From Streptomyces sp. G44 (GTDB lineage: Bacteria > Actinomycetota > Actinomycetes > Streptomycetales > Streptomycetaceae): a DNA stretch of 34,119 nt. Below, in pieces: positions 14,557 through 22,392 of this stretch. The number at the start of each line of letters is the position of its first letter. Position 1 is the first letter of the stretch. The translations under genes and the position numbers were made by a program. The notes under the pieces are model-generated. The model saw only the letters and a program-made list of their open reading frames with translations. It was not told the origin of the DNA and searched no databases. Where the stretch lies: the NCBI RefSeq assembly GCF_016905445.1, contig NZ_JAFEXF010000070.1, forward strand, positions 1 to 34,119, in the 5' to 3' direction.

Positions 14557-15351
14557 CTACGCCTCCCGGAACCGCCAGCCGTGGTCCACCGGTCCGATCC
14601 CGCCGCCGAGCGCGAACCCCGCGGCGATCGCCCCCGTCACGTACTCCTTGGCCGCCGCCACGGCCGTCGGGACGTCCTGCCCCTTGGCCAGCTGCGCCGC
14701 GATGGCACTGGCGAGGGTGCAGCCGGTGCCGTGCGTGTGGCGGTTGTCGTGGCGCGGGGCGCGCAGCACGTGCTCCTCCGAGCCGTCGGTGAGCAGGTCC
14801 ACCGCGTCGCCCTGGAGATGGCCGCCCTTGATGAGCACCCACTTCGGTCCGTACGCGAGGACGGCGGCGGCCGCGCGGCGCATGTCGTTCTCCGAGGTGA
14901 CCTCGACGCCCGTGAGCTGGGCGACCTCGTCGAGGTTGGGCGTGGCGACCGTGGCGGCCGGCAGCAGCTTCGTGCGGACCGAGTCCAGGGCGGACGCGGC
15001 GAGCAGCGGGTCGCCGTGCTTGGAGACGCCGACCGGGTCGACGACGGCGGGCGCGTCGGTGCCCGTGAGCAACTGGGCGACGGTCTCGACGAGTTCCGCC
15101 GAGGCGAGCATGCCGGTCTTCACGGCCTGGACGCCGATGTCGTCGACGACGCTGCGGTACTGGGCCCGCACGGCGTCCGCCGGCAGCTCCCAGAAGCCCC
15201 GCACGCCCAGGGAGTTCTGGGCGGTGACGGCGGTGACGACGCTCATGCCGTGCGTGCCGAGGGCGAGCATCGTCTTCAGGTCGGCCTGGAGGCCGGCGCC
15301 GCCCCCGGAGTCGGAGCCGGCGACGGTGAGCACCCGTGGCGGCGCGCTCAC
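14557..15351 (-). CDS. thiD: Hydroxymethylpyrimidine/phosphomethylpyrimidine kinase
   Basis: ThiD phosphorylates HMP and HMP-P to make HMP-PP for thiamine synthesis. The 264-aa ribokinase-fold product has the N-terminal VLTVAGSDSGGGAGLQADLK, the substrate-specificity region TAVTAQNSLGV, VKTGMLAS, and the C-terminal anion hole/catalytic GTGCTLASAIAAQLA. The GTG start at 15351 overlaps the thiL stop as GTGA, so the two are probably translationally coupled. No TPP riboswitch was recognised upstream of thiL, so thiL-thiD may be expressed without thiamine control. A hairpin terminator follows. Confidence 0.95.
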   Translation of the reverse strand: MSAPPRVLTVAGSDSGGGAGLQADLKTMLALGTHGMSVVTAVTAQNSLGVRGFWELPADAVRAQYRSVVDDIGVQAVKTGMLASAELVETVAQLLTGTDAPAVVDPVGVSKHGDPLLAASALDSVRTKLLPAATVATPNLDEVAQLTGVEVTSENDMRRAAAAVLAYGPKWVLIKGGHLQGDAVDLLTDGSEEHVLRAPRHDNRHTHGTGCTLASAIAAQLAKGQDVPTAVAAAKEYVTGAIAAGFALGGGIGPVDHGWRFREA

Positions 15352-16316
15352 TCGGCGTCTCCGTTGTCCCCGAAGTGGTCCCAGCCCTTGCCGGCCCAGG
15401 GCGCGCCGTCCACGGTCACCTGGGGCAGCGCGGAGGGGTTGAGGACCTCGCCGATGACCTTCCAGCGGGCGGGCAGCTTCACGTCCGGCGGGAACGTCGC
15501 CACGATCGCGTGGTCCTCGCCGCCGTTGAGCACCCACTGGAGCGGGTCGACGCCGACGGCCTGGCCGATGTCGTTCATCTGTGTGGGCACGTCGACGGCT
15601 CCGGAGCGGATGTCGATGCGTACCTTGCTGGACTCGGCGATGTGGCCGAGGTCGGCGATGAGGCCGTCGCTCACGTCGGTCATGGAGGTCGCGCCGAGTC
15701 CGGCGGCCGCGGGGCCCGCGTGGTAGGGCGGCTCGGGCCTGCGGTGGGCCTCCACGAAGGCGCGCGGCGAGCGGAAGCCGCGGGAGAGCACGGCGTGCCC
15801 GGCGGCGGACCAGCCGAGCCAGCCGGTGACGGCGACGACATCGCCGGTCTTGGCGCCCGCGCGCGTGACCGGCTCGTGGTTGCGCAGGTCGCCGAGGGCG
15901 GTGATGGCGACGGTGATGGTGTCGCCGCGGACGACGTCGCCGCCCACGACGGCCGCGCCCGCGACCTGGCACTCGTCCCTGAGGCCGTCCATCAGCTCGG
16001 TGGGCCAGCTGGCGGGCAGCTCGGCGGGCACCACCAGGCCGAGCAGGAGCGCGGTCGGCACGGCGCCCATGGCCGCGATGTCGGCGAGGTTCTGCGCGGC
16101 GGCCTTGCGCCCCACGTCGTAGGCGGTCGACCAGTCGCGGCGGAAGTGCCGCCCTTCCAGGAGGATGTCGGTGCTCGCCACGACCCTGCGGTCCGGGGCG
16201 GACACGACCGCGGCGTCGTCGCCAGGGCCGAGCCGTACGGCCGGAGTGGAGGTGAGCCGGGAGGTGAGCTCTCTGATGAGCCCGAACTCCCCCAACTCGC
16301 CCACGGTTCCCTTCAC
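15348..16316 (-). CDS. thiL: Thiamine-monophosphate kinase
   Basis: ThiL makes thiamine diphosphate from thiamine monophosphate and ATP. The 322-aa product shows the PurM-like ATP/Mg motifs: LGPGDDAAVV near residue 30, STDILLEGRHFRRDW, NLADIAAMGA, VGGDVVRGD and SDGLIADLGHIAESS, ending in the conserved GGEDHAIVATF. The start GTG at 16316 has GGTGA about six bases upstream; a GTG four codons later is an alternative. It diverges from the RAM-domain gene at 16526 with about 210 bases between. It is the first gene of the thiL-thiD pair. Confidence 0.95.
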   Translation of the reverse strand: MKGTVGELGEFGLIRELTSRLTSTPAVRLGPGDDAAVVSAPDRRVVASTDILLEGRHFRRDWSTAYDVGRKAAAQNLADIAAMGAVPTALLLGLVVPAELPASWPTELMDGLRDECQVAGAAVVGGDVVRGDTITVAITALGDLRNHEPVTRAGAKTGDVVAVTGWLGWSAAGHAVLSRGFRSPRAFVEAHRRPEPPYHAGPAAAGLGATSMTDVSDGLIADLGHIAESSKVRIDIRSGAVDVPTQMNDIGQAVGVDPLQWVLNGGEDHAIVATFPPDVKLPARWKVIGEVLNPSALPQVTVDGAPWAGKGWDHFGDNGDAE

Positions 16317-16525
16317 CGAGTCTCACCATGCCCTTTCACGCTGCTCGGCTTGCGGTCGCGAGCCGTCTTCGTCGTCGGTACGGTCGACGTGACCGTCGAC
16401 TTCCGCTGTCCGTGCGTCACGTTGCGCGCGCCACAGCCCACGCGGGTCTCCCCGCGGCGAGCGGCGACGCGGTACCGTGGCGTCCCTTCTCCCCACATGA
16501 TCCTCGTGGCCGCCCTGGAGGTTCC

Positions 16526-16759
16526 GTGGTACAGGCGTACATCCTGATCCAAACCGAGGTCGGCAAGGCCTCGACCGTCGCCGAGCTGATCGGCCAGATC
16601 CCCGGCGTGCTCCAGGCCGAGGACGTGACGGGCCCCTACGACGTCATCGTGCGTGCCCAGGCGGACACGGTGGACGAGCTCGGCCGCATGGTGGTCGCCA
16701 GGGTCCAGCAAGTGGACGGCATCACCCGAACCCTGACCTGCCCGGTCGTGCACTTGTAG
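16526..16759 (+). CDS. Stand-alone Lrp/AsnC ligand-binding (RAM) domain protein
   Basis: The 77-aa product MVQAYILIQTEVGKASTVAE to GITRTLTCPVVHL is the RAM (alpha/beta ACT-like) domain of Lrp/AsnC regulators without any helix-turn-helix. Stand-alone RAM proteins form ring-like oligomers and may bind amino acids; their targets are generally unknown. The GTG start at 16526 has TGGAGG four to five bases upstream. The upstream frame is open but shows no HTH and no family resemblance, so the protein is complete and not a truncated regulator. It diverges from thiL and precedes the DUF3515 gene by 20 bases. Confidence 0.88.
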   Translation: MVQAYILIQTEVGKASTVAELIGQIPGVLQAEDVTGPYDVIVRAQADTVDELGRMVVARVQQVDGITRTLTCPVVHL

Positions 16760-16779
16760 CCCCCGTCTACCCTGGCCCG

Positions 16780-17277
16780 GTGAACATCCCTCGTCTCCGG
16801 CGCCGCTGTCTCATGGGCACGTCCGCCCTGGCCCTGTCGATCACGGCAGCGGCCTGTTCAGCTACGGACGATCAGGCGTCGGTGGTGGTTCCGTCCCCGG
16901 AGGCGAAGGCCGCCGGCCTCTGCCGGGACCTGCACGCACAGCTCCCGCGGAAGGTCGACGGGCTGGAGCGCAGCGACCCCGGGCCGAAGTCCGAGCTGAC
17001 CGCCGGGTGGGGAGACCCGGCGATCATACTGCGCTGCGGTGTGGAGCGGCCCCCCGAGATGATCGATCCCGAGTACGCCGGGAAGAACGGCGTGCGGGTG
17101 AACGGCGTCGCCTGGCTGTTGCAGAAGGGCGACGACGGGTCGTACACCTTCACCACGGGAGCGCGCCTCGCCTACGTCGAGGTGACACTGCCCGCGGAGC
17201 GGGCGGGGAACGGCCTCGGTCCGCTCACGGACTTCGCCGCCCCCATCAAGAAGACGATCCCCAAGGGCATCGCCTGA
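16780..17277 (+). CDS. DUF3515 family secreted protein or lipoprotein
   Basis: The 165-aa product begins with a signal peptide (MNIPRLRRRCLMGTSALALS then ITAAACS). The C at residue 26 follows an AAA triplet, a weak lipobox, so it could be a lipoprotein. The mature part has the DUF3515 pattern: a CRDLHAQLPRKVDG helix, WGDPAIILRCGVERP, and VNGVAWLLQKGDDGSYTFTTG. Two Cys (in GLCRDL and LRCGVE) may form a disulphide. Function is unknown. The GTG at 16780 has no ribosome site but TACCCT lies six bases upstream, as in leaderless transcripts. It often lies near ddl in actinobacteria, and here it converges with ddl 19 bases apart. Confidence 0.85.
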   Translation: MNIPRLRRRCLMGTSALALSITAAACSATDDQASVVVPSPEAKAAGLCRDLHAQLPRKVDGLERSDPGPKSELTAGWGDPAIILRCGVERPPEMIDPEYAGKNGVRVNGVAWLLQKGDDGSYTFTTGARLAYVEVTLPAERAGNGLGPLTDFAAPIKKTIPKGIA

Positions 17278-17296
17278 CGCCCTCGGGGCATGGCCG

Positions 17297-18478
17297 CTAG
17301 CGCAGGTCGGTCGAGCGGTTCAGCGCCGCCTGGATGAGGCGGTCCACCAGTTCCGCGTAGCCGACGCCGCTCTTCGCCCACATCTGCGGGTACATCGAGA
17401 TGGGCGTGAAGCCGGGCATGGTGTTGATCTCGTTGATCACGAACTGTCCGTCCTCGGTGAGGAAGAAGTCCGCGCGCACCAGGCCCTCGCAGGACGCCGC
17501 CTCGAACGCCTCGACGGCGAGCCGCTGGATCTCCGCGGTCTGCTCGGGCGTCAGCGGCGCGGGCACGATGCCGGGCGTCGAGTCGATGTACTTCGCCTCG
17601 AAGTCGTAGTAGTCGTGGCTCTGCACCGGCGGGATCTCGGCCGGGACGCTGGCCCGCGGGCCGTCCTCGAACTCCAGGACGCCGCACTCGATCTCGCGGC
17701 CGCGCAGCAGGGCCTCGACGAGGATCTTGGGGTCGTGGCGCTGTGCCTCGGCGATCGCCTCGTCGAGGCCGTCGAAGGAGTCGACCTTCGTGATGCCGAT
17801 CGAGGAGCCCGCGCGCGCGGGCTTGATGAACAGCGGCCAGCCGTGCTCCCCCGCGAAGTCCGCGATGCGCTGCCGGGCGCCCGCCTCGTCCTGGCGCCAC
17901 TCGCGCGGGCGGATCACCAGGTAGGGGCCGACGTTCAGCCCGAAGGACGTGAAGACGCGCTTCATGTAGTCCTTGTCCTGGCCGATGGCCGAGGACAGGA
18001 CTCCGGAGCCGACGTAGGGCACTCCGGAGAGTTCGAGCAGCCCCTGGATGGTGCCGTCCTCTCCGTAGGGGCCGTGCAGCATCGGGAAGACGACGTCGAC
18101 GTCACCGAGCACCTTGGGCACGGAGCCGGGCTCGCTGTAGACGACCTCGCGGTTGCCCGGGGAGAGCGGCAGGAGCACGCCCCCGTCCACGGAGTCCGCG
18201 ATCTCGTCGACGTTCGGCATCCTGCGGTCGGTGATGGCCATCCGCTCCGGCTCGTCCGCCGTCAGCGCCCAGCGGCCGTCGACGGTGATGCCGATGGGCA
18301 GGACGTCGTACTTGGTGCGGTCGATGGCGCCCAGGATGGCGCCGGCCGTCACGACGGAGATGCCGTGCTCCGAGCTGCGGCCGCCGAACACGACGGCCAC
18401 GCGCGGCTTGCGGAGCTGCTGCCCGGAGCTCGGCTCGGGGCTCACTGCGGGGCTCAGGGGGAGGTTCTCGCTGCTCAT
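17297..18478 (-). CDS. ddl: D-alanine--D-alanine ligase
   Basis: Ddl joins two D-alanines for peptidoglycan precursors. The 393-aa ATP-grasp enzyme has RVAVVFGGRSSEHGISVVTA, HGPYGEDGTIQGLLEL, PLFIKPARAGSSIGITKV and EINTMPGFTPISMYPQMW. The omega-loop region reads HDYYDFEAKY, with the Tyr typical of true D-Ala-D-Ala ligases rather than VanA-type D-Ala-D-Lac ligases. The ATG at 18478 has no ribosome site; a promoter-like CTGACT-17-TACGCT lies just upstream, so the mRNA may be leaderless or nearly so. It follows gpsA by 34 bases on the same strand. Confidence 0.96.
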   Translation of the reverse strand: MSSENLPLSPAVSPEPSSGQQLRKPRVAVVFGGRSSEHGISVVTAGAILGAIDRTKYDVLPIGITVDGRWALTADEPERMAITDRRMPNVDEIADSVDGGVLLPLSPGNREVVYSEPGSVPKVLGDVDVVFPMLHGPYGEDGTIQGLLELSGVPYVGSGVLSSAIGQDKDYMKRVFTSFGLNVGPYLVIRPREWRQDEAGARQRIADFAGEHGWPLFIKPARAGSSIGITKVDSFDGLDEAIAEAQRHDPKILVEALLRGREIECGVLEFEDGPRASVPAEIPPVQSHDYYDFEAKYIDSTPGIVPAPLTPEQTAEIQRLAVEAFEAASCEGLVRADFFLTEDGQFVINEINTMPGFTPISMYPQMWAKSGVGYAELVDRLIQAALNRSTDLR

Positions 18479-18487
18479 ATCGCGTTG

Positions 18488-18516
18488 AGCGTACCTGCTG
18501 ACCGAAAAACAGTCAG
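18488..18516 (-). promoter_or_regulatory. Candidate ddl promoter overlapping the gpsA stop
   Basis: On the minus strand CTGACT (18516-18511), 17 bases, then TACGCT (18493-18488) form a promoter whose start point would fall within a few bases of the ddl ATG. The -35 covers the gpsA stop codon. Confidence 0.5.
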
Positions 18517-19550
18517 CGACGCTCGGGCTTGGCGCTGCGCGACATGAGTTCCTTGAGGGCCACCACCGGGGGCGTGCCGTCGTGGACGATGCCGACGACG
18601 GTCTCCGTGATGGGCATGTCGACGCCGTGCCTGCGGGCCAGATCGAGCACGGACTCACAGGACTTGACGCCCTCGGCGGTCTGCTTGGTGACCGCGATGG
18701 TCTCCTGAAGCGTCATGCCCTTGCCGAGGTTGGTGCCGAAGGTGTGGTTGCGCGAGAGCGGCGAGGAGCAGGTCGCCACCAGGTCACCGAGGCCCGCGAG
18801 TCCGGAGAACGTCAGCGGGTCGGCGCCCATGGCGAGCCCGAGGCGGGTGGTCTCCGCGAGGCCGCGGGTGATGAGCGAGCCCTTGGCGTTGTCGCCGAGG
18901 CCCATGCCGTCCGCGATGCCGACGGCGAGACCGATGACGTTCTTGACGGCGCCGCCCAGTTCGCAGCCGACGACGTCGGTGTTGGTGTACGGGCGGAAGT
19001 ACGGCGTGTGGCAGGCCTTCTGGAGGCGCCGGGCGACCGCTTCGTCCTCGCAGGCGACCACGGAGGCGGCGGGCTGCCGTGCGGCGATCTCCCGGGCGAG
19101 GTTGGGTCCGGTGACGACGGCGATGCGGTCGGAGGGGACCTTCGTGACGTCCTCGATGACCTCGCTCATGCGCATGGCCGAGCCCAGTTCGACGCCCTTC
19201 ATCAGGGAGACGAGGACGGTGCCGGGGGCCAGCAGCGGCGTCCACGCGGCGAGGTTGCCGCGCAGCGTCTGCGAGGGGACGGCGAGGACGGTGAAGTCGG
19301 CGTCCGCGGCGGCCTCGGCCGGGTCGGTGGTCGCCCGGAGGTTCTCGGGGAGTTCGACACCGGGGAGGTAGTCCGGGTTGGTCCGCGTGGAGTTGACCGC
19401 TTCGGCGAGTTCGGCGCGCCGGCCCCACAGGGTGACGTCGCACCCCGCGTCGGCGAGCACCATGCCGAAGGCCGTACCCCAGGAGCCCGTTCCGAAGACG
19501 GCGGCCTTCACAGGCACTGCCGGGTCCACGGGGTTCACGGGGTTCGTCAC
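18513..19550 (-). CDS. gpsA: Glycerol-3-phosphate dehydrogenase [NAD(P)+]
   Basis: GpsA reduces dihydroxyacetone phosphate to sn-glycerol-3-phosphate, the phospholipid backbone. The 345-aa product has a Rossmann motif GTGSWGTAFGMVLADAG (from residue 20), SLMKGVEL, VTGPNLAREIA, the catalytic Lys in GCELGGAVKNVIGLAVGIAD and SRNHTFGTNLGKG. The GTG start at 19550 has GGAGG seven bases upstream and overlaps the plsC stop by four bases (GTGA). Coupling with plsC is logical: GpsA makes the acceptor that acyltransferases use. Confidence 0.96.
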   Translation of the reverse strand: MTNPVNPVDPAVPVKAAVFGTGSWGTAFGMVLADAGCDVTLWGRRAELAEAVNSTRTNPDYLPGVELPENLRATTDPAEAAADADFTVLAVPSQTLRGNLAAWTPLLAPGTVLVSLMKGVELGSAMRMSEVIEDVTKVPSDRIAVVTGPNLAREIAARQPAASVVACEDEAVARRLQKACHTPYFRPYTNTDVVGCELGGAVKNVIGLAVGIADGMGLGDNAKGSLITRGLAETTRLGLAMGADPLTFSGLAGLGDLVATCSSPLSRNHTFGTNLGKGMTLQETIAVTKQTAEGVKSCESVLDLARRHGVDMPITETVVGIVHDGTPPVVALKELMSRSAKPERR

Positions 19551-20329
19551 TTGCTGTCCTCCGGGGTGCTGTGGGTGGTGCCGCGCCGCGCCTGGCGGCC
19601 CGCTGCCTTGCGTCGTTGCTCCAGCCGTGCCCTGCGCGGGTCGTACGGCCGGTCGGGGGCCTTCTCGCCCCGGATCTCCTCCAAAAGTTCGGTGATCGCG
19701 GCCATGATGGCCTCGGTCGCCTCGCGGAGCACCTCGGGCGTCGGCTCCTTGTCGTGGAAGCGCGACAGGTCGACGGGGGGCCCGGCCTTCACCTGGAGGG
19801 TCTTGCGCGGGAAGAGGTGGGGCTTCTTGCTGTACGGCGGCAGGGCGAGGTTGGCACCCCACTGGGCGACGGGGATGACCGGGCACTTGGTCTCCAGGGC
19901 GACCCGCGCGGCGCCGGACTTGGCGGTCATCGGCCACATGTCGGGGTCCCTGGTGAGGGTGCCCTCGGGGTAGAACGCGACGCACTCGCCGCCCTGGATG
20001 GCGGCGACCGCGGCCCGGAAGGCGTCGAGCGCGTTCGTGGTCTCGCGGTAGACCGGGATCTGGCCCGTGCCCTTCATGACCTTGCCGACGAAGCCGTCCT
20101 TGAAAAGACCGTCCTTTGCCAGGAAGCGCGGCACTCGGCCGGTGTTGTACTGGAAGTGTGCGTACGACAACGGGTCGATATGCGAGTTGTGATTCACCGC
20201 CGTGATGAATCCTCCGTCGGCCGGAATGTGTTCCATTCCACGCCAGTCCCGCTTGAACAGAACCACCAGCGGCGGTTTTGCGATGACCGCCGCCAGGCGG
20301 TACCAGAAGCCGATTCTGCGGCGGGACAC
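19547..20329 (-). CDS. plsC: 1-acyl-sn-glycerol-3-phosphate acyltransferase (PlsC family)
   Basis: The 260-aa product carries the acyltransferase motifs NHNSHIDPLSY (H-x4-D) and FYPEGTLTRD. This family acylates lysophosphatidic acid to phosphatidic acid at the membrane. A hydrophobic N-terminal segment (FWYRLAAVIAKPPLVVLF) would anchor it. The C-terminus is Arg/Lys-rich. GTG 20329 (VSRRRIGFWY) is the best start, with AAGG about seven bases upstream; the frame is open to 20401. The stop overlaps gpsA by four bases. It diverges from cofC. Confidence 0.93.
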   Translation of the reverse strand: MSRRRIGFWYRLAAVIAKPPLVVLFKRDWRGMEHIPADGGFITAVNHNSHIDPLSYAHFQYNTGRVPRFLAKDGLFKDGFVGKVMKGTGQIPVYRETTNALDAFRAAVAAIQGGECVAFYPEGTLTRDPDMWPMTAKSGAARVALETKCPVIPVAQWGANLALPPYSKKPHLFPRKTLQVKAGPPVDLSRFHDKEPTPEVLREATEAIMAAITELLEEIRGEKAPDRPYDPRRARLEQRRKAAGRQARRGTTHSTPEDSK

Positions 20330-20471
20330 GCGGACACCTTCCTCCATGAGCCTGGTCGGCCGCACAAGTGTCGCCCCAGGCTGCCGGTCTGTCGAGAACA
20401 CCGTACGCCCGCCCGGGTATCAAGGCCCCCCAGCAGGTCACAATGGGCGCGACGAAAAGGACGGAGCGCCC

Positions 20472-21107
20472 GTGCAGTGGACCCTGGTCATACCGTTGAA
20501 GCCGCTGGCGCGCGCCAAGAGCAGACTCGCCGCGACCGCCGGTGACGGCCTGCGGCCGGGCCTCGCCCTGGCGTTCGCGCAGGACACCGTGGCCGCCGCG
20601 GTGGCGTGCCCCGCGGTGCGGGATGTGGCAGTTGTCACGGACGACGCCCTGGCGCGTCGCGAGCTGGCGGCGCTGGGCGCGCGCGTCGTGCCGGACGAAC
20701 CGGGGGCCGGCCTGAACGCCGCCCTGCGGCACGGCGCGGCGGCCGTCCGCGCAAAGCGGCCCACCGCGCATGTCGCCGCCCTGAACGCCGATCTGCCCGC
20801 GCTGCGCCCGCTGGAATTGGCGCGGGTTCTCGACGGCGCCGCCCCCTTTCCCCGGGCATTCCTGGCGGACGCCGCGGGAATAGGGACGACATTGCTGGCC
20901 GCGGCGGCCGGCACGGAATTGGGTCCGGCATTCGGCATGGATTCCCGCGCGCGCCACACCGCGTCCGGCGCGGTGGAACTCGTACTCGACGGCGTCGATT
21001 CCGTACGCCAGGACGTGGACACCGGTCAGGATCTGCGGGCGGCCCTCGCGCTGGGCGTAGGCGCGCGTACGGCGCGGGCCGCCGCCCGGCTGCTCATAGC
21101 GGACTGA
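20472..21107 (+). CDS. cofC: 2-phospho-L-lactate/phosphoenolpyruvate guanylyltransferase
   Basis: CofC/FbiD activates 2-phospholactate or PEP with GTP for coenzyme F420 synthesis. The 211-aa product starts VQWTLVIPLKPLARAKSRLA, the family N-terminus. It has VAVVTDDALARRELAALGAR, VPDEPGAGLNAALRHG, ALNADLPALRPLEL and the late GTELGPAFGMDSRARHTASG. Other F420 genes are not in the window. GTG at 20472 has GGAG five to six bases upstream. It diverges from plsC and is followed by a cluster of 9-bp repeats and a small gene. Confidence 0.9.
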   Translation: MQWTLVIPLKPLARAKSRLAATAGDGLRPGLALAFAQDTVAAAVACPAVRDVAVVTDDALARRELAALGARVVPDEPGAGLNAALRHGAAAVRAKRPTAHVAALNADLPALRPLELARVLDGAAPFPRAFLADAAGIGTTLLAAAAGTELGPAFGMDSRARHTASGAVELVLDGVDSVRQDVDTGQDLRAALALGVGARTARAAARLLIAD

Positions 21108-21114
21108 GCCGACC

Positions 21115-21141
21115 GCATCGATTGCGTCGATTGCGTCGACT
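21115..21141 (+). repeat. Three tandem 9-bp repeats after cofC
   Basis: GCATCGATT, GCGTCGATT and GCGTCGACT follow each other (21115-21141), flanked by two copies of GACTGAGCC (21102-21110 and 21138-21146). The array starts eight bases past the cofC stop. Confidence 0.7.
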
Positions 21142-21191
21142 GAGCCAACTGAGCAAGTGGGTGGTGGGTGCCCATTCAGTACGCTGCTGCC

Positions 21192-21395
21192 ATGCAGGCG
21201 ACCGCGTACACGTATGACTCCGAGACCCGCAGCGGCAGTGTGCTGCTCGACGACGGCACTCCGGTGCCCTTCGAGGCGCCCGCGTTCGACGCGGGCGGGC
21301 TGCGGCTGCTGCGGCCGGGGCAGCGGGTGCGGATCGAGGTCGACGGCGAGGGCGAGGCGCGCCGCATCACCTTGGTGACGCTCCAGACGTTCTGA
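21192..21395 (+). CDS. Small conserved protein, 67 aa, possibly OB-fold
   Basis: The product MQATAYTYDSETRSGSVLLD to RIEVDGEGEARRITLVTLQT has short beta-strand segments separated by turns (LRPGQRVRIEVDGEG), a pattern like small OB-fold or cold-shock-like proteins, but the RNP motifs of cold-shock proteins are absent. Similar proteins occur next to cofC in other streptomycetes as I recall. Function is unknown. The ATG at 21192 has no ribosome site, while TACGCT (21180-21185) lies six bases before it, suggesting a leaderless mRNA. It converges with hupS. Confidence 0.75.
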   Translation: MQATAYTYDSETRSGSVLLDDGTPVPFEAPAFDAGGLRLLRPGQRVRIEVDGEGEARRITLVTLQTF

Positions 21396-21485
21396 CGGGG
21401 CGTCCCGACGACGCTTTCCGACCACCGTTCCGGGGCAGCCGGGCGTCCCGGGCCGCCGCCCCGCCGCTTTTCGGGCGCACGACGC

Positions 21486-21515
21486 GGGCCGGGCTCCCCT
21501 GGGGGAGCCCGGCCC
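21486..21515. terminator. Long GC-rich hairpin between the 67-aa gene and hupS
   Basis: GGGCCGGGCTCCCC and GGGGAGCCCGGCCC form a perfect inverted repeat (14-bp arms, two bases between them). It lies 22 bases past the hupS stop and about 90 past the convergent small gene, so it probably serves as terminator for both. Confidence 0.85.
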
Positions 21516-21537
21516 GGCGCGTGAGTGCCTCGTGCCC

Positions 21538-22230
21538 TTACTTCTTGCGGGCGGTGGCCTTCTTGGCGGTCGTCTTGCGCGTCGTGGCCTTCTTGGCGGG
21601 CGCGGTCTTCTTCGCGGTGGCCTTCTTGGCGGCGGGCGCGGTCTTCTTCGCCGTGGTCTTCTTCGCGGCGGGGGTGGCCTTCTTGGCGGTGGTGGCCTTC
21701 TTGGCCGCCGCCTTCTTGGCCGTCGGCGTGGCCGTCGCCTTCTTGGCGGTGGTCTTCTTCGCCGTCGTCTTCTTCGCCGTCGCCGTGGTGGCCTTCTTCG
21801 CCGGCGTGGCCTTCTTGGCGGTGGTCTTCTTCGCCGTGGCCTTCTTGGCGGTGGTGGCCTTCTTGGCCGCCGCCTTCTTGACCGTCGCGGAAGCGCCGCC
21901 GGTCAGGCTGCCCTTGGGCGCCTTCTTGACCGCCACATCGTTCTTCGGGAGCTTCTTCGAGCCGCTGACCAGGTCCTTGAAGCCCTGTCCCGCACGGAAG
22001 CGCGGAACCGAGGTCTTCTTGACGCGCACGCGCTCCCCGGTCTGCGGGTTGCGGGCGTAACGGGCCGGGCGGTCGACCTTCTCGAACGAGCCGAAGCCGG
22101 TGACCGAAACACGGTCTCCGCCGACCACGGCGCGGACGATGGCGTCCAGGACCGCGTCGACGGCGTCGGCGGCCTGCTGGCGGCCCCCCACCTTGTCGGC
22201 AATCGCTTCTACGAGCTGCGCCTTGTTCAC
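21538..22230 (-). CDS. hupS: HU-family nucleoid protein with Lys/Ala/Thr-rich tail (HupS)
   Basis: The first 93 or so residues are a standard HU fold (MNKAQLVEAIADKVGGRQQA to RARNPQTG-like DNA-binding arm, here RYARNPQTGERVRV). From about residue 110 to 230 the protein is a histone H1-like tail made of KKATTAKKA/KKTTAKK/KKTAPAKK units, the mark of HupS. In S. coelicolor HupS compacts the spore nucleoid and protects DNA. The GTG start at 22230 has GAAGGGGAA six to eight bases upstream. A good promoter lies at 22282-22310. The tail's repetitive DNA (21540-21890) is a likely site of length variation and assembly error. Confidence 0.96.
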   Translation of the reverse strand: MNKAQLVEAIADKVGGRQQAADAVDAVLDAIVRAVVGGDRVSVTGFGSFEKVDRPARYARNPQTGERVRVKKTSVPRFRAGQGFKDLVSGSKKLPKNDVAVKKAPKGSLTGGASATVKKAAAKKATTAKKATAKKTTAKKATPAKKATTATAKKTTAKKTTAKKATATPTAKKAAAKKATTAKKATPAAKKTTAKKTAPAAKKATAKKTAPAKKATTRKTTAKKATARKK

Positions 22231-22281
22231 GTCTTCCCCTTCGGAGACATTGCCGGGAGCGAAATACTCCGGCTTTTTCGC

Positions 22282-22310
22282 ACGTTAGGCAGATATATAC
22301 CGCAAATCAA
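22282..22310 (-). promoter_or_regulatory. hupS promoter
   Basis: On the minus strand TTGATT (22310-22305), a 17-base spacer rich in TATATA, then TAACGT (22287-22282) make the best sigma-70-like promoter in the window. It lies 52 bases before hupS in a distinctly AT-rich island. Confidence 0.7.
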
Positions 22311-22392
22311 ACACGAAACGGGCTAATCACCCTTGTGCCGCAACGAACTGGACCATCTCGGAGTTCCTCGAAGGCCCGTTGAGGCTTGCGAC

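Noticed and set aside
14557..16329. 590-codon frame suggesting a ThiD fusion
   Set aside because: The upstream part is out of frame with thiL, which is clearly coding; thiD starts at the GTGA overlap 15351.
16328..16525. N-terminal extension of the RAM protein
   Set aside because: Arg/Ala-rich with no HTH pattern, and a good ribosome site exists before 16526.
16317..16525. TPP riboswitch upstream of thiL
   Set aside because: I looked for the conserved TPP-aptamer elements (CUGAGA and related) and saw none.
18513..21425. 970-codon minus-strand frame spanning gpsA, plsC, cofC region
   Set aside because: Only the gpsA part (from 19550) is real; the rest is out of frame with plsC and antisense to cofC.
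21521..22060. Hydrophobic plus-strand frame of Phe/Ala/Val repeats
   Set aside because: It is the antisense of the Lys/Ala tail of hupS (AAG read as CTT).
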